A stretch of DNA of 64,000 bases from Victivallales bacterium. GTDB lineage: Bacteria; Verrucomicrobiota; Lentisphaeria; Oligosphaerales; Oligosphaeraceae. A program made the position numbers and the translations under genes. Of the stretch, positions 14,907-23,542 are shown piece by piece; the first letter of the stretch is position 1, and the number at the start of each line of letters is the position of its first letter. The stretch covers positions 36,977 through 100,976 of the forward strand of contig JAFXUD010000042.1 in assembly GCA_017535315.1 (NCBI GenBank). Direction: 5' to 3'. The notes beneath the pieces were generated by a model. It did not search any database and was not told where the DNA came from. It saw only the letters and a program-made list of their open reading frames with translations.

Positions 14907-16928
14907 CTATTCCTCGTCCTCGTCTTCGGCGGCCATGGCAGCCTGGATCTTGTCGGCAATGGCCTTTGGAACGGGGTCTCTTCTCTCGAACTTCATTTCG
15001 AAGGAACCGCGTCCCTGGGTCATGGAGCGGAGCTGCATCGGGTAGCTATAGACCTCGGCCAGCGGCACTTCCGCGTTCACAACCTGGAGACCGTCTTCGC
15101 GGTCCATGCCGAGGATGCGTCCGCGGCGCGAGTTCAAGTCGCCAGAGATGGCACCCATATAGACTTCGGGGAAGATGATTTTAAGTGTCATGATTGGCTC
15201 AAGCAGCATCGGTTTTGCCTTGGCCATGGCATCGCGGAAGGCACGGCGCGTCGCGATCTTGAACGCCATTTCAGAGGAGTCAACGGGGTGGTATTTGCCA
15301 TCAAAGACGACCGCCTTGAAGTTGGTGACCATGGAGCCTGAGAGCGGTCCGTTCAGACGGGTTTCGTTGACGCCCTTTTCAATGGCGGGAATGAAGTTCT
15401 TGGGAATGTTGCCGCCGACGACTTCGCTGGCAAAGACGAAATCAGGCTCGCCTTCAGCGGGCTCGTAGGGCTCCAGCCTCATCTGGACTTCGGCGAACTG
15501 GCCGTGGCCACCAGACTGCTTCTTGTGGCGATAGACGGCGGAACCCGTCATGGTGATGGTCTCGCGGTACGGAATCTTCGGGGTTTCAAGGGTCACTTCC
15601 ACCTTGGATTCGTTCTTCAGGCGGTCAACGATGAGGTTGATCTGCTGGTCGCCCATGCCGCTGAGAATGGTCTGCTTGGTCTCTGTGTCGCGGACGATGC
15701 TGATGGTCGGGTCTTCAGCCGCCAGCTTGGCCAGGCCCTGCGCCAGCTTGTCCTCTTCACCCTTCTTCGTGGCGGAGGCTGCATAGATGGTGGTGGGCTG
15801 CGGATAGACGATGGCGGAGAACTTCGCGCTGACAGGCTTGCTGCCTAGTACGTCGTTCAGACCTGTATTCTTCAGCTTGGCGATGGCGATGAACTCGCCA
15901 GGCCCCGCGTTTTCGACGACGGCCTGGTCCTTGCCTTGAATCTGGAGCAGGTTGCCGATGCGCTCGTTACCAGACTTGGTGCTGTTCACCAGTTCGCTAT
16001 TGGAGGCGAAGGTGCCGCTGATGATGCGGATGTAGTTCATCTGGCCAATGAAGGAATCGTTGACGGATTTGAAGACATAGCCGACGGAATCGGCTGCGGT
16101 ACGGTCGATTTCGCCTTCGTCCAGGCGGAACGGAACGGGGTCGAGCGGTGTGGGGCCAAGTTCCATGATGGCGTCCATCAGTTCGGCAACGCCGATGTCT
16201 TTGGCAGAGCTGCCGCAGAAGATGGGGAAGAGTTCACCAGCCATGAGGCCTTTGCGGAAACCCTTGACCAACTCTTCGGCGCTGAGTTCGCCTGCATCGA
16301 GGTACTTCTCCATGAGCTCCTCGTCGCTTTCCGCAATGGCGTCGGTAAGTTCCTGCTTGTAGTTGGCTGCGTCACCCGATGCATCGTCGCTGAGGACCTT
16401 GGAGACGGCGGAGAACTGCGCCTTTTCACCGACGGGAACCGTGCAGGGGATGCATTTGGTCTTGCCATAGCTTTCGCGAAGGATCTCGACGAGACCAGCG
16501 ACGTCGGCTTGGTCGCGGTCGCAGCCGTTGATGAAGATCATGCGGGGGAGTTTGCGCTCTTCCGCGTGCTTCCAGGCGCGGATGGTGCCAGGGCCAATAC
16601 CGAGGTTGGCGTCAATGACCAGAATCATCATGTCAGAGATGTTGATGGCATTGATGGCTTCGCCGCAGAAGTCGGAGTTTCCAGGAGTGTCCAGGAAGAA
16701 GAAGTGGCCGTCCTTCCAAGGGAGGTGGAGAACGCTGGTGTAGATACTGCTCTTCTTTTCCTGCTCTTCCTTGCGGAAGTCAGAGACGCTGGTACCATTG
16801 TCAACGCTTCCCTGGCGCCCGACTATGCCAGCCTTGAACAGCATCAAATCCGCAAGTGTTGTCTTTCCAGAACCTGCATGGCCAGCCAATACAAAATTTC
16901 TAATCTTTTCGGGTGCACAGTTTTTCAC
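14907..16928 (-). CDS. EF-G-like translational GTPase (EF-G2 type)
   Basis: The 673-residue protein has the EF-G domain order. The GTPase domain has AGHAGSGKTT (P-loop, residues about 15-24), DTPGNSDF in place of DTPGHVDF, and NGCDRD where NKxD is normal. Domains II-V follow, with a HKKQSGGHGQFAEV segment in domain IV as in EF-G. It is slightly shorter than canonical EF-G (~690-700). It ends in an acidic tail EDEDEE. The NGCD and PGN variants and the lack of ribosomal-protein neighbours point to the EF-G2/EF-G-like paralogue group rather than housekeeping fusA. The start is GTG at 16926-16928 with GGAG 8 bases upstream. Confidence 0.88.
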   Translation of the reverse strand: MKNCAPEKIRNFVLAGHAGSGKTTLADLMLFKAGIVGRQGSVDNGTSVSDFRKEEQEKKSSIYTSVLHLPWKDGHFFFLDTPGNSDFCGEAINAINISDMMILVIDANLGIGPGTIRAWKHAEERKLPRMIFINGCDRDQADVAGLVEILRESYGKTKCIPCTVPVGEKAQFSAVSKVLSDDASGDAANYKQELTDAIAESDEELMEKYLDAGELSAEELVKGFRKGLMAGELFPIFCGSSAKDIGVAELMDAIMELGPTPLDPVPFRLDEGEIDRTAADSVGYVFKSVNDSFIGQMNYIRIISGTFASNSELVNSTKSGNERIGNLLQIQGKDQAVVENAGPGEFIAIAKLKNTGLNDVLGSKPVSAKFSAIVYPQPTTIYAASATKKGEEDKLAQGLAKLAAEDPTISIVRDTETKQTILSGMGDQQINLIVDRLKNESKVEVTLETPKIPYRETITMTGSAVYRHKKQSGGHGQFAEVQMRLEPYEPAEGEPDFVFASEVVGGNIPKNFIPAIEKGVNETRLNGPLSGSMVTNFKAVVFDGKYHPVDSSEMAFKIATRRAFRDAMAKAKPMLLEPIMTLKIIFPEVYMGAISGDLNSRRGRILGMDREDGLQVVNAEVPLAEVYSYPMQLRSMTQGRGSFEMKFERRDPVPKAIADKIQAAMAAEDEDEE

Positions 16929-16966
16929 GGCGTTTTCTCCAAAATACCAGTTTTAGGGAACATAAC

Positions 16967-17002
16967 CCACCAAAGGCACTAGTGCATCACTAGCCTTGGT
17001 GG
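16967..17002. promoter_or_regulatory. Strong hairpin in the leader of the EF-G-like gene
   Basis: CCACCAAAGG pairs with CCTTGGTGG (one bulged A), and the inner CTAGTG pairs with CACTAG across a CAT loop. It lies 39 bases before the GTG start on the minus strand, without a downstream T-run. The CTAGTG/CACTAG core recurs in the palindrome just after this gene. Confidence 0.5.
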
Positions 17003-17111
17003 AACGAGTTAAAAGACGTAAAACAACAATGTAATACGATAATCACTAATTTCAAGTCGAAAAGGTGTTTTCCGATCTCTTATACCCAAATATTATTTTA
17101 TCAATTTGACA

Positions 17112-17558
17112 TCAGATACAGTAGTCGAAAACACCCTCTTTTGCGGTGCCCTTGCGGTATTCCTCGATAATTTGTTCAAAGGTGATGCTGCGCATCAGCT
17201 CGCGTATGCCGTCGTTGAGCTTTTGCCAGATGCCTCGCGCGGTGCAATCCGCGTTGTGCGCGCATTTTTCGGGGGCCATGACGCAATCGACGATGGAGAG
17301 GGTGCCTTCCATTGTCTCCAGAATGTCCAGCAGAGTGATTTCTTTCGGGGAACGCGCCAGGAAGAAACCGCCCTTTACCCCACGTACGGAACGTACAAGG
17401 CGCGCACGCCGCAAGTCGATGATCAGGCGGCTGATGTACTTCTCCGATATCTGCTGGGATTCGGCGATGTCACGGACTAGACGCGGCTTCTGCGCGTCAT
17501 GGGTCGCCAGGTCTATCAGGATTCGCAGACCATATCTGCCTTTTGTCGAGATTTTCAT
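17112..17558 (-). CDS. Rrf2-family iron-sulfur-responsive regulator, IscR-like
   Basis: The 148-residue protein has an Rrf2 winged-helix N-terminus (MKISTKGRYGLRILIDLA, recognition region around SQQISEKYISRLIIDLRRARLVRSVRGVKGGF). The C-terminal cysteine cluster DCVMAPEKCAHNADC has three Cys spaced as in [Fe-S]-binding IscR. It would sense cluster status and control the nifU-nifS operon of which it is the last gene (19 bases after nifS). AGGAG precedes the ATG at 17556-17558. Feedback control of the operon is expected from the family, but I did not find a convincing operator. Confidence 0.9.
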   Translation of the reverse strand: MKISTKGRYGLRILIDLATHDAQKPRLVRDIAESQQISEKYISRLIIDLRRARLVRSVRGVKGGFFLARSPKEITLLDILETMEGTLSIVDCVMAPEKCAHNADCTARGIWQKLNDGIRELMRSITFEQIIEEYRKGTAKEGVFDYCI

Positions 17559-17576
17559 GCGTCTCCTATTGTCTTG

Positions 17577-18755
17577 CTATTGCTTTTGACGGCTTCCCCA
17601 GTAGGGGGAGATTTCACGCAACCTTTCGATGATGGGGGGCAGTTTCTCGAGGACAAAATCGACCTCGTTTTGGGTGTTGTAGCGGGAGAGGCTAAAGCGG
17701 ATGGCGCCGTGGGCGGCGGTGTAGGGAAGGCTCATCGCGCGCAGGACGTGGGATGGCTCCAGGCTGCCTGTCGTGCATGCGCTGCCACTGGATGCGCAGA
17801 TGCCGTGCTGGTCGAGAAGCATCAGGATGGATTCGCCCTCGATGTACTCGAAGGAGATATTAGTGGTATTGGGCAGGCGATGCTCGACATCGCCGTTGAT
17901 GCGGGTTTTCGGCACGTTGGCCACGATGCCGTTCTCCAGACGGTCGCGCAGGGCGCGCACCTGGCTGTTTTCACGCTCGATGTTCTTGGAGGCGAGCTCG
18001 GCAGCCATGCCCAGTCCCACGACGGAGGCGACGTTTTCCGTGCCCGCGCGCCTGCCAGTCTCCTGATGGCCACCCAATACAAAGGGGTGGAAGCGCACAC
18101 CGCGCCTCACATAGAGGGCACCGACGCCCTTCGGGGCGTGCAGCTTGTGGCCAGAGAGGCTCAGAAAATCGACCCACCCCTCGGAGAGGTCCATCGGAAC
18201 TTTGCCGACGGCCTGCACGGCGTCAGTGTGGAAGAGTGCTCCGTGCTTGTGCGCAAGGTCGGCGAGCTCTTTTACGGGCTGTATGTTGCCCGTCTCGTTG
18301 TTGGCCCACATCACGGAGACGATGGCGGTGCGGTCGTCGATGAACTCTTGCGCCTTTTCCATGTCCAGACGCCCATTGGCATCGACGGGTATGCGCTCCA
18401 CGCGGTAGCCTTGCCGCTCAAGGTCGAGGGCCACGTTCAGGATTGCGGGGTGCTCCACGACGGAGATGACCAGCTTGTCCCGCTGGGGATTGGTGTAGAG
18501 GGCACTGCGGAGGGCGGCGTTGTCGCTCTCCGTTCCGCAGGATGTGAAGACGAGCTCCGAAGGCTGCGCACCGAGCAGGGCGGCTAGGCGTTCGCGTGCG
18601 GTGTCGATATGCGCCATTACCTGCCCGCCGAAGGTGTGGATGCTGGAGGGGTTGCCGTAGAGCGTCGTCAGGAAGGGGGTCATCGCCTCGAACACCTCGG
18701 GCGCGACCGCCGTAGTGGCGTTGTTGTCAAAATAGACAGTTCTAGCTTCGGACAT
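17577..18755 (-). CDS. nifS: Cysteine desulfurase, NifS/IscS family
   Basis: The 392-residue class V aminotransferase fold has the PLP lysine in SLSGHKLHAPKGVGALYVRRG and the catalytic cysteine loop ICASSGSACTTGSLEPSHVL. It releases sulfur from cysteine as persulfide for cluster assembly on the scaffold encoded just upstream. The start at 18753-18755 is 3 bases after the nifU stop, so translation is likely coupled. The three-gene set nifU-nifS-rrf2 resembles the compact ISC/NIF operons of anaerobes that lack hscBA and fdx. Confidence 0.95.
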   Translation of the reverse strand: MSEARTVYFDNNATTAVAPEVFEAMTPFLTTLYGNPSSIHTFGGQVMAHIDTARERLAALLGAQPSELVFTSCGTESDNAALRSALYTNPQRDKLVISVVEHPAILNVALDLERQGYRVERIPVDANGRLDMEKAQEFIDDRTAIVSVMWANNETGNIQPVKELADLAHKHGALFHTDAVQAVGKVPMDLSEGWVDFLSLSGHKLHAPKGVGALYVRRGVRFHPFVLGGHQETGRRAGTENVASVVGLGMAAELASKNIERENSQVRALRDRLENGIVANVPKTRINGDVEHRLPNTTNISFEYIEGESILMLLDQHGICASSGSACTTGSLEPSHVLRAMSLPYTAAHGAIRFSLSRYNTQNEVDFVLEKLPPIIERLREISPYWGSRQKQ

Positions 18756-18758
18756 GGC

Positions 18759-19646
18759 CTATGCCTCCTTCACGGTGATTTTCAGGGAGACCAGTTCGCG
18801 CAGTTTCTTTTCCACGAGGTTCTTCAGTGTGGCGGAAGCGCAGACGCAGTGGCCGCAGTGGCCCTGCAGGCGGACAATGGCTGTGTCGCCATCCAAATCA
18901 ACGAGTTCGATGCCGCCGCCGTCCCGCTCCAGCAGGGGGCGAATTTCCCGCGTGATGATGTCGTTGAGAAGGAAGATCTTCCGCACGGGGGAGAGGGCAT
19001 CGTAGGCAGCGGTGTCGGGCGCAGTGGGCGCAGGTGCGGCAGCAGGGGCTGCGGTAGATTGTTCGCGCCAGAGGTCGTCGAGGATGGTCTGAATCTCGTC
19101 GAGGCAGCGTCCGCAGGCGCCGCCCGCCTTGGTGTAGTCGGTGATTTGGGCGACGGTGTGGAGATTGTTCGCCAGGGCGACCTTGCGGATTTTGGCATCG
19201 GTCACGTTGAAGCACTTGCAGACGATGCGCCCCTCGTGGGTGTCGTCCTCTTCAACGGCGTCGGTGGCGAGGCCATGGCGTTTCTTGTAGTCTGCGATGG
19301 CGGCCTGCATGGCCTCCATGCCCATCACGGAGCAGTGCATCTTCTCCTCGGGGAGGGAACCTAGCAGGGCGACGATGTCCTGATTGGTGACTTTCGACGC
19401 CTCGTCGAGGGTCTTGCCCTTGATGAGCTCGGTCAGCGCGGAGGAGGAGGCGATGGCACTGGCGCAGCCGAAGGTCTTGAACTTCGCGTCGGCGATTTTA
19501 CCGTCGGCATCCAGCTTCAGGTAGAGTTTCAGCGCGTCGCCGCAGGTGAGGTTTCCCACCTCTGCCACAGCGTCCGCATCCTCGATTTCACCCACGTTGC
19601 GAGGGTTCAGAAAATGGTCTTTAACCTTGTCAGTGTAGTCCCACAT
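18759..19646 (-). CDS. nifU: Iron-sulfur cluster scaffold NifU (three-domain)
   Basis: The 295-residue full NifU has three parts. The first is an IscU-like domain with NLTCGD, FKTFGCASAIASSS and MHCSVMG supplying the scaffold cysteines. The second is a central [2Fe-2S] BFD-like domain, VCKCFNVTD...GGACGRCLDEI. A linker rich in Ala and Pro (about residues 208-222) leads to the C-terminal Nfu domain with HCGHCVCAS. It assembles clusters using sulfur from the adjacent NifS. TAGGAG precedes the ATG at 19644-19646. Confidence 0.95.
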   Translation of the reverse strand: MWDYTDKVKDHFLNPRNVGEIEDADAVAEVGNLTCGDALKLYLKLDADGKIADAKFKTFGCASAIASSSALTELIKGKTLDEASKVTNQDIVALLGSLPEEKMHCSVMGMEAMQAAIADYKKRHGLATDAVEEDDTHEGRIVCKCFNVTDAKIRKVALANNLHTVAQITDYTKAGGACGRCLDEIQTILDDLWREQSTAAPAAAPAPTAPDTAAYDALSPVRKIFLLNDIITREIRPLLERDGGGIELVDLDGDTAIVRLQGHCGHCVCASATLKNLVEKKLRELVSLKITVKEA

Positions 19647-19691
19647 GGAAAAACTCCTATAAAAATACGATTATTTTTGTTGTCATTATAT

Positions 19692-19720
19692 AATATATCC
19701 TTTTTGGTGCATTTAGGCAA
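19692..19720 (-). promoter_or_regulatory. Promoter of the nifU-nifS-rrf2 operon
   Basis: On the minus strand TTGCCT (19715-19720), a 17-base spacer and TATATT (19692-19697) lie about 45 bases before the nifU start codon. A second TTGACA lies a little further upstream but has no correctly spaced -10. Confidence 0.6.
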
Positions 19721-19876
19721 GTGGTTTTGTCAAATTCTGGGAAGCAAGTGGTCCTAAGCTACAACGAAGCCTCAAAAACGCCTTTTTCAAAAAAAATAAC
19801 AAAAAATCAACTTTTTTAGTAGCCTTTATTTGACAAGCTGATTTTAGGGTGTATATTAATTTGCGTTGAACAAAAA

Positions 19877-19895
19877 AACTACTAATTCAGTAGTT
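19877..19895. promoter_or_regulatory. Operator-like dyad upstream of the DUF3034-type gene
   Basis: AACTACT-AATTC-AGTAGTT is a perfect 7-bp dyad in the AT-rich divergent region 19647-20017 between nifU and the envelope-protein gene. It lies just upstream of a good AAAGGAG (19919-19925). It may be a repressor site for the plus-strand gene. Apart from this and the nifU promoter I see nothing else in the region. Confidence 0.4.
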
Positions 19896-20017
19896 GATTT
19901 AAAAGACAAGAACCAATAAAGGAGAATGAAGCGATGAAGAGATGTCGAATGAATGGCGAGCAGGGTGAGTTTCGTGTGAATGGCAACAAGTCGGTTTTGA
20001 AAATTGGAGAAGGCATT

Positions 20018-20854
20018 ATGAAGAAAAGCAATTTTGTAAGGGCGAGCATTTTGGTTTTGGTGATTTGGGCAGTTGGCGCGGTGCATGGCGGCGTGCCCTT
20101 GAACAGTCTGGACGGGACGGGCGGCATAGCGTTCAATCCGCTGGCCTTCACATCGGGTCTGGATATCGAAGGGAACGAGTGGATAAGCAAGCCGCAGATT
20201 GGCGCATGGTATGTGCAACTGTCGGAGAGCAACATCAAGTGGAGTTCCTACAGTCTGTCGCTGAGCGTCGCGAAGCGAGTCGAGCTAAGCTATGCGTTCA
20301 ACCTGGTCAACGCGAAGGACTATGGCGACAACAACATCGAGGCGAACACGGTGGGCCTGAAGATCCGCCTTCTGGACGAGAACGCCTTTGATTCCAATTG
20401 GGTGCCCGCAGTTGCCATCGGTGTGAAATACCGCCACACGGACAGCAACACCACTGACCTTTTCGGGCTTGACGATGCTGGCTTCAACTATTATATTGTA
20501 GCAAGCAAACTCATCACGCAACTGCCCTTGCCTGTGCTGGTTTCGGCTGGCGTGCAGCGCAGCGACGAGGTGGTCTATGGCGTGGTCGGGCACAACCACT
20601 ACGGCACGGGGGTGTTTGCGAACATCGATGTGCTGCCCAGCGAGAACGTGGCCATTGGCGTGGAATACCGCCAGGGCGTCAAGGTCGGCGACGGCATCGA
20701 GAATGCGGACTACTGGAACGGCCACGTTGCCTGGTTCGTGACCAAGCAGCTCACTCTGGTAGGCGCCTACGTGAACACGGGCAATAAGGACAAGGGATTT
20801 GGCGACCTCGGCGTAGGCGACGGCTTCGTCCTGAGCGCACAGTTCCAGTTCTAG
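20018..20854 (+). CDS. Exported DUF3034-like outer-membrane-type protein
   Basis: The 278-residue protein starts MKKSNFVRASILVLVIWAV, a signal peptide probably cleaved after VHG. The mature start GVPLNSLDGTGGIAFNPLAF matches my memory of DUF3034 proteins. Beta-rich alternation and a C-terminal QFQF ending in Phe suggest an outer-membrane barrel. GGAGAAGG lies about 6 bases before this ATG (20018). An in-frame ATG at 19934, also with a strong AAAGGAG, would add 28 residues before the signal peptide, so initiation is ambiguous. Function is unknown. No functional partner is evident next to it. Confidence 0.72.
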   Translation: MKKSNFVRASILVLVIWAVGAVHGGVPLNSLDGTGGIAFNPLAFTSGLDIEGNEWISKPQIGAWYVQLSESNIKWSSYSLSLSVAKRVELSYAFNLVNAKDYGDNNIEANTVGLKIRLLDENAFDSNWVPAVAIGVKYRHTDSNTTDLFGLDDAGFNYYIVASKLITQLPLPVLVSAGVQRSDEVVYGVVGHNHYGTGVFANIDVLPSENVAIGVEYRQGVKVGDGIENADYWNGHVAWFVTKQLTLVGAYVNTGNKDKGFGDLGVGDGFVLSAQFQF

Positions 20855-20984
20855 TGGTTAGTGGTTAGTTAATTAGCTATTAGCAATTAGCAAACTGACC
20901 ACCGACCACCGATAACCGCCCACTGACAACTGACAACTGACAACTGACAACTAACTAACCACTAATCACTAACCACTAATCACT
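20855..20984. repeat. Short tandem repeats with complementary ends, between DUF3034-like gene and cysK
   Basis: Four perfect ACTGACA heptamers (20922-20949) are followed by a 14-base unit CACTAATCACTAAC repeated about twice. The start of the region (GTGGTTAGTGGTTAGTTA) can pair with AACTAACCAC near its end, giving a long imperfect hairpin. It probably ends the upstream transcript. Confidence 0.6.
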
Positions 20985-20998
20985 AAGGAGAAATGACC

Positions 20999-21925
20999 AT
21001 GACAAAGATTTACAACAACATTCTTGAAAAAGTTGGCCGCACGCCGTTGGTTCGCATCAATCGTTTGAACGAAGGCAAGGCGACTGTTCTGGCAAAAGTT
21101 GAGTTCTTCAATCCTGCGCAGTCCGTGAAGGACCGTATCGCGAAGGGAATGATCGAGGATGCGGAGAAACGCGGGCTTCTGCAGCCTGGCGGCCTCATCA
21201 TCGAGCCGACAAGCGGCAACACGGGCGTTGGACTGGCGCTGGTGGCGGCGGTGAAAGGGTACCGCTTGATTCTGACCATGCCCGATTCGATGTCCGTTGA
21301 ACGCCGCAAGCTGCTTGCCGCCTTTGGTGCGGAACTGGTGCTCACGCCTGGTGCGCAGGGCATGAAGGGTGCCGTTGACAAGGCGCTGGAACTCCAGAAG
21401 GAGAACCCTGGTTCGTTCATCCCGCAGCAGTTCGAGAATCCTGCCAACTCAGCGACGCACCGCGAAACCACCGCCGAGGAGATTTGGGAGGACACTGACG
21501 GCCAGGTTGATGCCTTTGTGGGCGGCGTCGGCACGGGCGGTACTGTGACAGGCGTCGGCCAGGTGCTCAAGGCGCGCAGGCCAGGCTTCAAGCTGTTCGC
21601 CGTGGAGCCCGACGTCTCCCCCATCCTGCAGGGTGGCAAGCCTGGACCGCACAAAATCCAAGGCATCGGTGCGAACTTCATCCCGAAGGTGCTGGATTTG
21701 TCCATTGTTGACCAGGTGATTGGCGTCTCCGCTGAAAACGCAGGGAACACGGCACGCCGTGCTGCGAAGGAGGAGGGCCTGTTTGTTGGCATCTCCTCTG
21801 GCGCAGCCCTGTGGGCGGCCCTGGAGCTTTCGAAGAAGCCTGAGTTCGCGGGCAAGACCATCGTGGCGCTGCTGCCTGACTCTGGCGACCGCTACCTCTC
21901 CACCTGGCTCTTCGAGAACCTGTAA
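20999..21925 (+). CDS. cysK: Cysteine synthase (O-acetylserine sulfhydrylase)
   Basis: The 308-residue PLP enzyme has [11 protein letters not shown] with the PLP lysine, the [14 protein letters not shown] phosphate/substrate loop, [12 protein letters not shown], and GISSGAA near the C-terminus. It makes cysteine from O-acetylserine and sulfide. AAGGAG at 20985-20990 is 8 bases from the ATG at 20999 and only 2 from an ATG two codons earlier, which fixes the start. It is followed on the same strand by metY, so this is a small sulfur-assimilation pair. Confidence 0.96.
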   Translation: MTKIYNNILEKVGRTPLVRINRLNEGKATVLAKVEFFNPAQSVKDRIAKGMIEDAEKRGLLQPGGLIIEPTSGNTGVGLALVAAVKGYRLILTMPDSMSVERRKLLAAFGAELVLTPGAQGMKGAVDKALELQKENPGSFIPQQFENPANSATHRETTAEEIWEDTDGQVDAFVGGVGTGGTVTGVGQVLKARRPGFKLFAVEPDVSPILQGGKPGPHKIQGIGANFIPKVLDLSIVDQVIGVSAENAGNTARRAAKEEGLFVGISSGAALWAALELSKKPEFAGKTIVALLPDSGDRYLSTWLFENL

Positions 21926-21936
21926 AGAGCAATCAC

Positions 21937-21960
21937 GGCTGCACGCCTGAGCGTGCAGCC
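21937..21960. terminator. Perfect hairpin between cysK and metY
   Basis: GGCTGCACGC, tetraloop CTGA, GCGTGCAGCC form a flawless 10-bp stem 11 bases after the cysK stop. It is followed by ACCCCC rather than Ts, so it is an inefficient terminator or an intercistronic stabiliser. Confidence 0.6.
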
Positions 21961-22004
21961 ACCCCCATCACGAATAACACTATTTAACTATAGGAGAGCC
22001 GCTT

Positions 22005-23291
22005 ATGACCGAAAATACCAAACAATACAGATTTGACACCATCGCCGTGCATGGCGGCTGGAAGGGCGACCCCGCCACCGATTCGACCGCAGTCCCCGTG
22101 TACCGCACCACGGCCTTCAACTTCCAGAACGCGCAGGACGGCGCCGACCGCTTCGCACTCAAGAAGGCCGCCAACATCTATGCGCGGTTGATGAACCCCA
22201 CGGAGGACGTTTTGGAGAAGCGTCTGGCGGCTCTGGAGGGCGGTGTGGCCGCATTGGCGCTCTCCTCTGGCACGGCTGCCATCTACTTCTCCGTGACCAA
22301 CATCGTGGCCACTGGGCAGAACTTGGTTGCCGCCTCCAACCTCTACGGTGGCACCTACACCCAGTTCGACGCCATCCTGCCGCAGAGCAACAACATCCAC
22401 GCCAAATTTGTGAAGGTCAATGACTTCGCCGCAACCGACGCTGCCATCGATGCCTACACGCGCGCCATCTTCGTGGAGGCCATCGGCAATCCAGGGCTGG
22501 ATGTCGCCGACATCGAGGGCTACGCAGCCGTTGCGAAGAAGCACCACCTGCCGCTCATCGTCGATGCCACCTTCGCCACTCCCGCCCTTGAGAGCCCGAT
22601 TAAGTATGGCGCGAATGTGGTCATCCACTCGCTCTCTAAGTGGATTGGCGGACACGGTGCGGGCATCGGCGGCGTTGCCATCGACGCAGGCAACTTCGAT
22701 TGGACCGACCCGAAGTTCTCGCTCTACAACGAGCCTGACCGCGGCTACCACGGCATCGTCTGGTCAACGCTTGGCGCAGCGGCCTTTGCCACACGCCTGC
22801 GGACTGTTGCCCTGCGCAACCAAGGGCCGACCCTTTCGCCTGATGCCGCGTGGATTTTCTTGCAAGGCGTGGAATCGCTGCCGCTCCGCATGGCTCGCCA
22901 TTCGGAGAACGCGCAGAAGGTGGCGGAGTTCCTGGCTGCCCACCCGAAGGTGGCGTGGGTGCGCTATCCAGGCTTGAAGGATGACCCATCCTACGCGCTG
23001 GCGCAGAAGTATCTGCCTGGCGGCAAGGGCGGCATGGTGGTCTTCGGTGTCAAGGGCGGCGCAGCGGAAGGCAAGGCCGCCGTCGATGGCCTACAGCTCT
23101 TCCTGCAACTGGCCAACGTCGGCGATGCGCGCAGTTTAGCCATCCACCCCGCCTCCACCACCCACTCGCAGCTTAGCGAGGAGCAACAGCGTGCGGCGGG
23201 GCTCGCACCCGAGCTCATCCGCCTCTCCATCGGCATCGAAGACCCGCAGGACATCATCGACGACCTTGCGCAGGCGTTGGCGGGGATCTGA
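22005..23291 (+). CDS. metY: O-acetylhomoserine sulfhydrylase
   Basis: The 428-residue Cys/Met-metabolism PLP enzyme starts with the FDTIAVHGGWKGDPATDSTAVPVYRTTAF segment typical of O-acetylhomoserine (thiol)-lyase. The PLP lysine lies in IHSLSKWIGGHG. The length (about 430) fits MetY better than MetB or MetC (about 390). It converts O-acetylhomoserine and sulfide to homocysteine. It sits 79 bases after cysK with TAGGAGAGCC before the ATG, so both sulfide-using steps are encoded together. Confidence 0.93.
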   Translation: MTENTKQYRFDTIAVHGGWKGDPATDSTAVPVYRTTAFNFQNAQDGADRFALKKAANIYARLMNPTEDVLEKRLAALEGGVAALALSSGTAAIYFSVTNIVATGQNLVAASNLYGGTYTQFDAILPQSNNIHAKFVKVNDFAATDAAIDAYTRAIFVEAIGNPGLDVADIEGYAAVAKKHHLPLIVDATFATPALESPIKYGANVVIHSLSKWIGGHGAGIGGVAIDAGNFDWTDPKFSLYNEPDRGYHGIVWSTLGAAAFATRLRTVALRNQGPTLSPDAAWIFLQGVESLPLRMARHSENAQKVAEFLAAHPKVAWVRYPGLKDDPSYALAQKYLPGGKGGMVVFGVKGGAAEGKAAVDGLQLFLQLANVGDARSLAIHPASTTHSQLSEEQQRAAGLAPELIRLSIGIEDPQDIIDDLAQALAGI

Positions 23292-23310
23292 TAGGGCTGT
23301 TGGTTAACAA

Positions 23311-23466
23311 GCGATAAAAGGGATAAAAGCGATGGAAGCGATAGGGCCTGGGGCTTTATCGCTTCCATCGCTTTTATCGCTTCCATCGCTTTTATCGCTT
23401 CCATCGCTTTTATCGCTTTTATCGCTTCCATCGCTTTTATCCCTTCTGGTATCGCTTTTATCGCTT
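23311..23466. repeat. 9-bp tandem repeat array forming a large hairpin after metY
   Basis: The left arm (23311-23343) carries GCGATAAAAG and GCGATGGAA units. The right arm from about 23357 has at least nine consecutive 9-mers, alternating ATCGCTTCC and ATCGCTTTT, and ends around 23466. The arms are complementary over more than 20 bases across a GGGCCTGGGG loop. There is no open reading frame of interest. It fills the gap between metY and the alpha-2-macroglobulin gene and probably ends metY transcription. Confidence 0.75.
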
Positions 23467-23542
23467 AGTTCTTGCAATCTCTCGCAACCTGCTATATATT
23501 AACGCAAAATGAACCCAAGCAAATCAGGTGACGAGGTGTGGT

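Noticed and set aside
15936..16982. 348-residue plus-strand open frame opposite the EF-G-like gene
   Set aside because: Antisense shadow of a well-recognised translational GTPase.
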